Shown here one piece after another: positions 53,910 to 64,000 of a DNA stretch of 64,000 nt (within the stretch, counting starts at the first letter, position 1; each line of letters opens with the position of its first letter). Source of the stretch: Montifringilla adamsi (lineage: Eukaryota > Chordata > Aves > Passeriformes > Passeridae). The DNA is taken from the NCBI GenBank assembly GCA_017590115.1, contig JAGGNK010013003.1, positions 62,001 through 126,000 of the forward strand. Direction: 5' to 3'. A program made the position numbers and the translations under genes. The notes beneath the pieces were generated by a model. The model was not told where the DNA came from, ran no database searches, and saw nothing but the letters and a program-made list of their open reading frames with translations.

Positions 53910-55693
53910 GGCTCTGAAAAACAGGGTTGGCATTACGTTAGAGAGAGACAAACTGAAAGAAATTATGTAATTCTTCACGTCCACAAGCCCGGTCTGAGGT
54001 AATATTCCTCCTTTTTTCCACAGCTAACAACACAGGACAACAGTAAACACAACCAAAATGTTCTTCTTCCCCGGCAGCAGTAAGAGAAGGACTTTATAAA
54101 CACAGTGATTTGTAACGTGAATTGGGATATTAAAGGGGCCATAAAAGTATCAGCTACCTCATAATTTTCTCCCATTACTACGATATGTAGTTCCACTCAA
54201 AACCTTCAGCAAGCTATTTTTATTATCCAAAGGTACAAAAGGGCTATTAAGAGAACACCAGTGACATTAAACTTTTTGGCCATTATCTTTTTCTGTGGAG
54301 AAATACTAATGTTACTATGTTCTAAAGACAGGAAACTTTGCTCTTCTATTTCTCCATTTCATTTCTTCCTACTAAACACAGTGTTGCAGAAACTCATCTT
54401 CCCCATCTATGTGTGACCTCCCTCACAAACCACTCAAACCTGGCAAGACTGACCAGCCCTTTCAAACAGCCGTTCCCTTTTCATCCCAACAAGGCAGGCA
54501 AACAGTGGCTGAACCCTCCCAACCCACCCTGGCTTAGAGAACTCATCACTTTTTGAAGTCTGCTGTACTTCAACTGCCCTTATCAGTTATTTTCCAACTT
54601 GCTGCACCAAAAAGCCAATAGCCTGTGTTTCTTAAGGCATAGTCTAGACTTGAAATATTTCAGTGTCTGTGCTATCAGCTACACTGTCTTATTATAAATT
54701 GAAATGTACAGTACACTGAGCTTCTTAGTGCATTATGGCAGAACACTCAGCAATCCTCCAAGCATTTGTAATAGCTACAAGCTTTCACAATTTAGCAACT
54801 ACTACCAGCTATGACAAAGCAAATGTGGAAATATCAATTCTCTAAATTAGGGCCTAAAAATAGACTGTTTTCATCTATTTAGGACTCAGCCAATTGTTTA
54901 TAAAACCAAAGGTTAAGCAGAAGTCACTTTTTAGTCACTTTAGTGAATTCCTTTTTTTGACAGGCTATTTTAGAAATTTTAAGAGCTCAGATAGACAGGA
55001 CTTCAGGACAAGAAAAACAGGAAGCTGGTGGGTTTAATTTTAAAATGAGCAATGGAAAAGCAATCCATTAAGCCTTGTGTATTGTAACATACATGATTTA
55101 TCTCAAGCATGTTTTGTACAATGTCCATAACAGTGATATTTGCACAGCAAAGTATTTGACAGTCGAGAAATGGCAACACTAGGGTTGCTAGCAGATGAAA
55201 TTTGCTTCTGCTACTTCATCTTGACAAATAACAAGAAAGTAGCTCTACTCTTGAGATACTTTTAGGTTTAAACAATTTCCTAAACTGTATGGTATTTGGA
55301 GAAAGGCTGATACAAGAGGCCATGCAAATTTTTAATGCAAGGATATAGGAAGCTGTATTTAACTTTGCTTCTGCAGCACAGTAAAAAAAAAGCAACACTA
55401 AATACAAATGTTTGCTGATCGCTGTATTGGAAAGATTTTGACACAATTAAATTTGAATTCAAACGAATACATAATTTTTATGTCCTGGAGTACAGTGCTC
55501 TCTCTTTTCTGCCAAAACCAGGAACTAAGTAACCATGTCTGCACATATGCATGCACTAAGTAGGATCAATTCTGACACATTAAGAGATCCTTGAAGAGTA
55601 AGGCCCTGGAGGAAATTTTCTTTTTGTTAGGACTTTTTCTATTTGTTATTGCAAACCTCTGTGGGGGAAGTCCACGATAAAGGCAGAAGAGGA

Positions 55694-55740
55694 CAAAAAA
55701 AAATAAAAAACCCAAAACAAAAAACCCAGAAAAAAACAGG
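55694..55740 (+). repeat. A-rich tract with AAACCC units
   Basis: A run of A, one T, then AAACCCAAAAC-type units. Low complexity, same class as the tract at 52046. Confidence 0.8.
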
Positions 55741-57660
55741 AGACAATAGAGAAGGGGTTTGGGGGGAATTATTAGTTGCAACAAGACCAGAAGAAAAAGC
55801 CTTCTCTTGACATCAAGATTTGAGACCTACTAAAAAGGCAGCAGACAGAATTAAAATTCTGTGTGCTTGATCTGAACAGGCATTTTTTGAGGAACAAAGG
55901 TATCCAAACAACTGGAAACAGCTTTAAGACAGGTAAAACCTGCTACTAGACACAGAACAGGAGTTTGTTAGGCTTTAGCCAGCTGCTCTGCTCCTCTGTG
56001 CGGCTCTCAGAGCCATCAGTCAGACGCAGTGACATTTGCCAGGCAGACACTGCGGCTCCAAAAGGCTGCCAGACAACAGGGACAGAGGACATGCTCCAGT
56101 TCCAAACACCTGACGGCTGCACACAGGTACCCCCAGAGGTAATCAGAGGAGATACTGCTCTGTCATCCTTCTAGACTCCTAGAAAAGCAATGTGGGTCAC
56201 TTATTTAGGGGCTGTCTTTTACACAGTTTACACTGGTCCTTCCCTCAAACTGTTAAACACAACCAAAGATTTAAGGAAAAAAAATCTTGTTGTATTTTCT
56301 TTTTGTTGTATTTACTTTATGTTTGTTTATTTGTTTTAGATGAAAGTATCTGAGCTATGGAAAAGACCTGAGGAAGTTCTGCATTTCCCCTTCTTCAACC
56401 AGCACCAAGCAATATTTTCTTTTACATTGCAGTGTATACATTGCAAGTTACAGTGCATTCCAGTGGGTTAAATACTGTGCTGTTTATTTCTAGACACAAA
56501 AGATACCAAGTGTGTTTTCAATTGATGCCTTTTATCACTCTTAAAGCCACATTTTTAGTGTGATAAATACCCCATTTTGGTTATTGCTTCTATATAACAC
56601 ATTATATATCTTTACACATGCATTTATCTAGAATAACAGATCGACTTGGACTTTGAATTATTTCCATCACAATGAAGGAGAGAAATGGAGGAAGTTTCAG
56701 CAGATCCAACTGGGAGTGCAGTGTACAAGTTTGTAAGGGTTGAGGATGTAGGGCTGGCACACAGCTGGGCCAGGCCAGGCTCTGCAAACCCAAGCTGTTG
56801 TATAAAGTTTACCATTCCACACACCCACCACCAAGGACAGGAGGGAACTGACTATTTTCATCCTTTTGCACTCCTCAGCCCTTAAATACCTACCTTAGAA
56901 ACAAATTGTCTCTAAGATAGGTCAGCCATCCCAAATCTAACAACTGAATTCAACAAGTAACAGCTACAAATCAATGCAAAATACATGCCTGCAACCTCAA
57001 AACATGATAAAAACCAGCCAAAGAAAGGAGTACTTAATGAGGACTTGGAAAATGATCTAAAACAAATGTGAAAAATCTCAAAACAAAGAAAATTGGAGCT
57101 GACTCATGTCAGTGATTAGACACCCAAGGAACGAATTACAGGATTCAACAGGAAGCCTGAAGAGGACGCAAGCATTTTCAAAGTACAGAAGTATTCTCTT
57201 ACTGCTGCTGACAACTCTCTTTCTAATGCAGCAATCTCCCTCAACACTGAATTTAACATGTATGATGATCTTTATGTATCTTAAAGCCACTTTCCATTAG
57301 CTGTGTGGGTCAGAGCTGTGGGAAGACAGTCAAAATTATTTTACAATTCAGACTGAAAGCTGCACACAGTGATGAAGACAGCACCCAGCACCCTCATACT
57401 GGGCTTGTCATTTTTCATCTATTTCATGGCAGAACTCCAAGTTATTGGGGTACTGTACTTCACATATTCTTGTTGCCACAGCAGAAGGAAAACATACTCT
57501 GTCTCCAGGTAACTGGAAATAATAATTCTTTAAATACAATTTTTGCTTTCTATTTCAGTTAATTTGAAAAATTCTTGGCCACAAGGGTAGAAAATACTTT
57601 CCCAAACAGTTTTTGTAAACTTCATTTTTATGAGACTATTAACATGAAATTATTTCGATA

Positions 57661-57694
57661 ATCTTATGCAAACAAAACGTTTGCATAGTAAGAT
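57661..57694. repeat. Imperfect inverted repeat / hairpin
   Basis: Left arm ATCTTATGCAAAC, loop AAAAC, right arm GTTTGCATAGTAAGAT. The inner arms (TATGCAAAC and GTTTGCATA) are perfect over nine bases. Adding the outer ATCTTA/TAAGAT gives 13 pairs with a 3-nt bulge. Each arm holds an ATGCAAA octamer-like core. It could be a cruciform, a hairpin in the transcript, or a paired transcription-factor site. Confidence 0.85.
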
Positions 57695-59932
57695 AAAGCA
57701 AAGATATCTTCCTGTGATGCGATTTTGGCTTGTTTTGTTTAACATCTAAATGCTTTTATTGAAGGTACAGCTGGAATGACAGACAAACCACAGCTTGTTG
57801 TGATGATGATTTCAAAAGGTACTGTTCTCTACAACAAAAGCTTTTTTTCACAACTGCTTCTGTGGCTTGTAAGTGGGCAAAGGATGCAAAATAAGTATCT
57901 GATAAGAAACAAAAAAGTTCTAAACTTTAAGGTCTGGAAGTCTCAGCATAGTCAACACTCACCAGATGATTCAAATTTCCTTAACAGCTCCCAGCTAATT
58001 CAAAGTGCTTGTACAAACAGGTTAATTCATCTTCCAGGCTCAATGTAAAACAAGATTTTAGCCTCAGCATAGCACTGAGCAATACTACCTGACAAACAGA
58101 GCCAGCTGCCTGATAAAAAGAGAAATTTTCAAGCACTTAGTACTACGAAGTGAGGAAATCAGGTTTTATTACACCATTGAAAAAATAAAGAAACACTCTT
58201 CAGTGCCAATAAAACAACTGGTCAGCACATTTCCATTCAATCAGTATGGGCAATAAAACTGCTCATTAGTCTTCAAATCTGAATGGGAAATACTAGGCAC
58301 TGGATTTAATGCTTCTTCCAGTCAATTACCAGTAGAAAAGGTAAACATCTTCAATTAAAATCAAGCAGAAACTCACACAGACAGCCAGTGATGCCTCTTC
58401 TCTAACAGTTCTGCAAAGAAAGTAAGCACTTAATTCCAACCTGACTTAACTTCTGTATTTCCTCCAAGCAGGGCAAGTGAAACAGGTGAGCTGTAAATTC
58501 CAGCTCCCATGTTCAATTTTGCATTTGGAAACATAATTTCCAAATCAGAAGATACCATTTTCATAACAATTTTTAAAACCTTTGATCTGGGTGCCATGAA
58601 TTGCAGTTCCAGGAGGTGGGCAAGAGAGGAAAAAAGTTTGCCAACTGCTTAGGTGTCCATTAAATGAACCAGCAAATGAATGACCCAAACTTTCACTTGT
58701 TTATTGTTTTTTTACGTTACTAAACAAAATCATCTAGACAAGAGAGCAGGCAGATTGACAACCCTTTCCAGTTTTAGTGATGCAAATGAGAGGTCTGAGC
58801 AGGTGCTGAACATCAGCCAAGCAATCAAAGTTTCAGTGCAAATGACACATCCTAGCAGAACGTTTCAAGTCCAACAAAATCACCATGCTTTTCTATTTGA
58901 GCATTTTATGATTTTCTTCCATAACAGCATTTCAAAGGAAATTTTTATCAATTCTTGCACCCAGAGCAGGAAACTACTTTCTATGTAGCACCGTATTTAA
59001 AAAGAAACTTGCTCGCAGCAAGTTTGTGCAGACTGACTTAGTTGTATTTCCAGATCTACAACTCACCCCATCTCTTTGATCACATAACTTCTCACTTGTG
59101 CCTCAGTTAAAAAGAACTGCAGAAATAGAAGAGGTTATAGGGGAAGCAATGGCAGGAGGAAGCTGAATTATTAATTTCAGATATAGCCACTCTAATCAGA
59201 AGTCCACGCAACACAGGCAGGAAGCTCCGTCAGTCTCCACAGAACTCTTTATGAACTATATTTTGTTTCTGATCCTTCTCTTGGGCACTTCAGTATTTTA
59301 AGATATGCACAGATCACTATCACCAAAAAAATATGTGAAGAAACAGGCACTTGACCACTGAAACTACTTCCTTTTTATACAATTCTTGCATTTAAAAAAC
59401 TTAAGAGATACATTCAACATAAAACAATATAGAATAGGGCAATAAAAGGGCAATAATTATCATCACAAGCCATACCCCTGACAGCATAGCAGATATTAGC
59501 TTACACATAAAATACAGAAAGTACAAAACTTAATGAGCAATTTCTGTAAATATTACGACTAAAATATGATTATTACTGCATCTTACAATTTATTATCTCT
59601 TTTATTTGCCAAGACTTAATCTGACTATTATAATTCAATAAAAAATTTAATAGAATATTGAATTTGCTCTTCCAAAGTAATTTTGTCTTCCCAAATGCAA
59701 AAATGCTGGCTGAGATTCTTTGCAGTACAGCCTTTAGACACTGTAAGCAGGTAATTCAGTCAGGGTACAGACATCAAATCAGTCTGATACCTTTTCACCC
59801 TCATTTACCTGTTCTCTTTCCACTGTTGCCCCAGACAACCATTAGACCAATAAAGCTTGAATGAAAGCATGAGCTAAGGTATTTGAAATAATTTGTAAGA
59901 GGGCATCATGCAATAGCTACAGCTGCTTCCTG

Positions 59933-59986
59933 AAAAAAAAAGAAAAAACAAACAAACAAACAAAAACCACCCCCCCAAAAAACCCC
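59933..59986 (+). repeat. (CAAA)n microsatellite with C-run
   Basis: A poly-A stretch leads into four CAAA/AAAC units, then ACCACCCCCCC and A6C4. This is compound simple sequence. Confidence 0.85.
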
Positions 59987-62900
59987 AATGATTTATGGAA
60001 AAGTAGCTTGCTTTTATTCCTTACTATAATCAGACAATCTAGATGAATTGCAAGTTTGCTGTAGGAATAACTGCTCAAGAGCTTTTACTCCCAAAAGCTA
60101 CCTCATTTTTTTTTTTGTTATGCATATTGCACAGACACTAATAATTCCGAATTCCTTCTTCATGGCTTTCCATGCATGGAGCTGTGCTCTGCACTATCCA
60201 TCAAGCTGCTGGGGCCCCACAAGCCTGTATTAAACAACAACCAATATAAATAGTGCCCTGGCTGACAAGTCATCAAGAATAGGTTTGGCACATGAAAAAC
60301 AGCTACTGTATTCCTCCCATCCTCTCTTTAAATAAAAGAAACAAACAAAAAACCAACATAACCTTGCGATAAACATGGAGCAGTGTCAGTTTTAGGGGTT
60401 TATTACGTACTTTATGTAAAACCTTCAAGTCAGCTTGAGGCCCACTCTACTTTTCAAAAAAGTTACTTGTGGTCAACAGCTGGCAAATCTGAGTCCTTTG
60501 GTTTTCAAAGTCTACAGACCAAAAAGCTGACCAACATTGATGGATAACAAATCCAAGTGGAAATTATGAAAAACAGATAAAATATTCCACTTTGTAATTG
60601 GAGATGTTACAAACAAACCAATAAATCAATTTCTTTTTCCCTGCATAAGGGCACCCCAACACTTTAGTTCAGAGCTATTCTTGGTGGGAAGGGGTGACAT
60701 TTATAATTTCAGAAGTATCTATTTCACAATAAAATCCTCAGTGGGGAAACAGAAATAAAGGACTTCGTGCTGAAGAACAGTTACTCAAATAGAAAACTAG
60801 TAATTTTCACAGGAGTATCTTTAAATCTCTGCCACTGGCACTGAACTAAAAATCACTCTCAGAGAAGGAGACACTAAGAAACTTCAAGTGGCTTTTTTTG
60901 CCCTCATCAAGACAGAATTTTCTCATCAGGTTAACAACTCAAGAAATACAGGAAAGGCATATGAAGAAAACTCATGTAGCCTGGGAAAACCAGTGGCTAT
61001 CATCAGGACAGTAACAGCATGACAGCTTATGATAACTCATTATTCAGAGAGTGCAGTTATGAAAATAAAGAGGGGGGATGTAAACCCAGACTTTTAGAGG
61101 TCTTAAGCAAGGTACCCAGCTTGGAAAAAGTTTCATTGAGAGTTCTGTGTTTGTGACCATCCTCTATAAAAACCTCTCTCAGTTTCATAACAGAATAATA
61201 TTGACCCAAATAATTCTTCCTTTTCCAGCTATAATGTATGCTGCAAATGAATTTGATTCTGGATGGGTAATACTGCAGTGTAGTTTGTTTTTCTTATCCA
61301 CTGCAGCTATGTTGTTTTTTAGCATCTTTTATACTGTGACAGTCATCACCTATACAACAACAACAACTGCTAAACTACTTTATTCTTTTTCTCAGTAGCA
61401 CATTATATGCTGCAAAAGTTCAGCAGGCCCTATGCTAAAAATGCAACAGCAACCTCAGTGAAGCCAGTGAGTTTCCACCTAAAATCAGTTGCAAGATCAG
61501 ATTATGGATTTTATCCACTCTCAGAATTATTAAATGACTGAAGAAAAAGACTAGACACTTATCTTCATTTGCCCACCATGTAAGTGATTCTGGTTCAACA
61601 GTACTTAGATGACAGATGGAGAAGAGCACCTACAGACAAATTTATGTCACTATTTTTTTTCAATAATAATAAAGATAAATTGCTATTATCAATGGAATAT
61701 AACTCTGCCAAGCCTCCGAGTCTCTGCAACCGCCTTGGGCTTTTAAAAATGTATTTCCAAGACAAATATCAAAGAAAAAAACATTTGCAAATAACGTTAA
61801 AAATGTCCCAGCCATTTAATCGGAAAATTCCATTTGAGAACTTGAAATTTTGCAGAGCTGCCTTTGTGTCAGGAGTACACAGCACTTTGAAGCATACTTA
61901 CACATCAGCAAGTATCACAAGTTTATAGCTACTTTAAAAGTCACATAAATTATAGTTTTCTAGTGAGCTGTGCTTACAAGCTGGCTGCTTTCCAAGGTAA
62001 GCATAGAACAAACAATAGATGGGTTACCTGGCAGACTCCAAAGCAAAACAAGAAAAGCGCAGCAGTTCTGCAGAAAATTTATAAATGTTTCATTCCCACC
62101 AGAAGCAGCAGAAAAGAGTTTATTTGCATTTGCTCCATTTCTGGACATGAAACCCTGTTTTCAATCTATTATATTTTGGTGTAGAACAATATCCAAATCA
62201 TAGCCAAAAACCATGTTGCCAAACTACCATCCCACTGTTAATTAACAGTATTTCTGCTTCAGGACCTCACAGTCAGAGATGAAGATCTGCTGTGCTTTTC
62301 AGTCTTCTAGACAACAGCCTGCACATCTCATTTGCACAGCTCCCCAGTAGGATCAGTCAACAGCATATCTGGCTATTTCTAAGATTACATTACAAACCAC
62401 TGCTAAGGGTAGCTTTAACCCCATCTCCAGCTCTGTAATTTCCTCTTCCCATCAGTTGCAATGGGAAGCTTTTCTCTTCTGACAAGACTCCAAAAGGATG
62501 TCCTCAGGGCTTCAGGTGGATTGAGGTCTTCAAAGCCATTTCTATCAGAGCATTTCTGGGTGTAAACCATGAGTATTGTGCTGTGCATGGATGCAGGCTG
62601 TGCCTGGGAAGAAGCACAACTAAGTTGGTCCATCTGTACTTGTGCTAGTAAAGCTCCATGATTCAGCAGGGATTCTTATGGCAGCAACCTGATGCAGACA
62701 TGTTGCTTCTGTTTCCAGGGCTACTGAATGTGACTCGATGAAACATTTTTCTTCAGACTTAAATGCTCTCAAAGCCAGAAAATGTCTCATCAGTACAGTA
62801 CAATAAAGCAGCTCATGTTCCTTGTTAAAGCTGAATGGCTTTGGTCCCTCAAACACCTACAAAGATATGAGCAACCATTTGATTCTTACTTGTAAATTTT

Positions 62901-63235
62901 TTGGCATTTAGATGCAAAGGATCCAGGGCTATTGACAAATGAGTAACAAAACGTTTTGCATGAAAATTTATCAAGGTCATTTTAGCCTAAAACAAATTAC
63001 CAGCATAAGAAGCTAAATAAAGTAATTCAATGCTGAGACAACTGGGGAAGTTTATCTGCCAGTCCTTATGCAATATTTTACTAAGCTGCCAGAAGACAAA
63101 CAGGGGAAAAAAGCAACATCTAAGACCACGGTTTTTAGTTTTCTAGCCTTTTATTATGTAAAATAGTAGCTCATTTGAAATAGAAACTCTGTTTCTAATA
63201 AAGTTTGCCAGAACTGAAAGGAGATTATAAAAATA

Positions 63236-63287
63236 ATTAGAAGTAGTTTAAGAGGTGCTGCATTAGAAGTAGTTTTAGAGGTGCTTG
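63236..63287 (+). repeat. 26-bp direct tandem duplication
   Basis: Two neighbouring copies beginning ATTAGAAGTAGTTT and continuing AGAGGTGCT differ by one substitution and a small change at the end. No element or gene is linked to it. Confidence 0.9.
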
Positions 63288-63701
63288 GTCACAAAGACCA
63301 AGTCAATGTACAGTAAGAATGAGCTTCAAGTCAGCTACAAACACATTTGGCAGTTGCAGATGCTTTAGACAGATGTGCTGGGGCAGACACAGAGATGCTA
63401 GTCAATCCAAGAACAAAGTATCCATGAAATAATTACAGAACAGCAAGTGACCCAGTCAGGGAAATAACCTATTACAGCTACTCAGAGACTACTAGATTTT
63501 AGACATCTGAGCAACGCTCTGGCTTAACAAGAGCTATTAGGAAAAAAGGGGGGAAGAAGGAAAGCCTGCAAGAGCTACAGATAAAGAACCTCCCAACAAC
63601 ATCTAGGGCATTGTTACAGAGCAAGGAAAACCCATTCCAGTCTCTGGCTCAGTACCACTGATGTTGCTACAAAAGTGCCTTAAAAGCTGAAAAGCGATAG
63701 C

Positions 63702-63765
63702 AGAAAAAAACCAAAAAGAACAACTCTTAAAAGACCACTGAAACAAAAAAAACCAAAAAAACCAT
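63702..63765 (+). repeat. A-rich tract with AACC units
   Basis: Two blocks of A7-8 CC A5-6, separated by about 25 bases of ordinary sequence. Low complexity. Confidence 0.75.
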
Positions 63766-64000
63766 TCATTTGGATCATTCAGAAAACTACACAGTACATA
63801 CACTGAGAATGAGAGGCCAAGAGATAAATAATAACCTGACCTACAGCAAAGCTATCATGTGAAAGATAAAGGAAACAGGTGACAAGGTAGAAATAGTCTA
63901 GAAAAGGTTATTTATTGGTATCCCCTCTCCCTCTTAAAATAAATAACAATAAAAAGGGAATCTAAGAGGAAATGCAATGAGTCAATCTTTGCACTAGAAA

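Larger units (their letters stand above)
30129..53913 (-). other. LCLAT1: LCLAT1 gene body, partial (four internal/5' coding exons)
   Basis: This is the visible part of the gene for lysocardiolipin acyltransferase 1, an ER and mitochondria-associated-membrane enzyme of the LPLAT/AGPAT family. The family transfers acyl groups from acyl-CoA to lysophospholipids, including monolysocardiolipin and lysophosphatidylinositol. Exons lie at 53745-53913, 51365-51563, 38811-38957 and 30129-30245, separated by introns of 2181, 12407 and 8565 bp. All junctions are GT/AG and the phases (0, 1, 1, then 1) join without a break, giving 628 coding bases, or 209 codons plus one base. Recognition rests on recalled similarity to the human protein along all four exons, in the right order. 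There are no stops or frameshifts, so it appears functional. The 3' exon carrying the C-terminal membrane region is not in the window. Confidence 0.96.
53914..64000 (-). other. LCLAT1: LCLAT1 upstream intron (5' of the start-codon exon)
   Basis: The start-codon exon begins with a splice acceptor, so at least one 5' exon lies further right. I could not identify it in these 10 kb: there is no CpG island and no recognisable upstream coding exon. The stretch holds A/C low-complexity tracts (55694-55740, 59933-59986, 63702-63765), an imperfect hairpin at 57661-57694 and a 26-bp direct duplication at 63236-63287. A short untranslated exon could be hidden here and would not be visible to me. Confidence 0.8.

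Noticed and set aside
1..64000. tRNA, rRNA, CRISPR, prophage or operon-like structure
   Set aside because: I scanned for tRNA B-box-like GGTTCRA strings, spaced direct repeats and tightly packed genes, and found none. The DNA is vertebrate intronic sequence.

Overview
The window looks like bird nuclear DNA. It is AT-rich and CpG-poor, and almost all of it is non-coding. It carries at least five fragments of CR1 LINE retrotransposons of the avian kind. Its only recognisable protein gene has vertebrate GT/AG introns several kb long. The best-preserved CR1 tail repeats an ATTCTGTG-type octamer; from memory this fits a non-galliform bird better than chicken, but that is a weak inference.

The gene is LCLAT1 (lysocardiolipin acyltransferase 1, also ALCAT1 or AGPAT8), on the minus strand and read from right to left. 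Four coding exons can be placed to the base: 53745-53909 (start codon, 55 codons), 51365-51563, 38811-38957 and 30129-30245. Their splice phases join into one frame of 209 codons plus one base. It contains the N-terminal membrane segment, the catalytic H-X4-D motif (H85, D90), the FPEGT motif (163-167) and the HPRTTGF block (194-200). The C-terminal part, about 165 residues in the human protein, was not found. Its exon should lie beyond the left edge, so positions 1-30128 are the 3' portion of the gene's intron. Positions above 53913 are intron (or 5' region) upstream of the ATG exon, and no promoter or CpG island was seen there.

Region by region: 1-30128 is intron with two CR1 fragments, a 12-bp tandem repeat, homopolymers, and a locally CpG-rich stretch (about 22985-23910) with a 196-codon antisense open frame. 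30246-38810 is intron with a compact CpG/GC-rich patch at about 35340-35545 and one CR1. 38958-51364 is intron with two CR1 copies near its start. 51564-53744 is a short intron. 53914-64000 is upstream intron with a strong imperfect hairpin at 57661-57694 and a 26-bp duplication at 63236-63287.

I found no operon-like, CRISPR, phage, tRNA or rRNA features, and no clear novel system. The observations most worth checking are the two CpG-rich intronic patches, the frame-preserving (phase 1-1) design of the two exons carrying acyltransferase motifs, and the hairpin.
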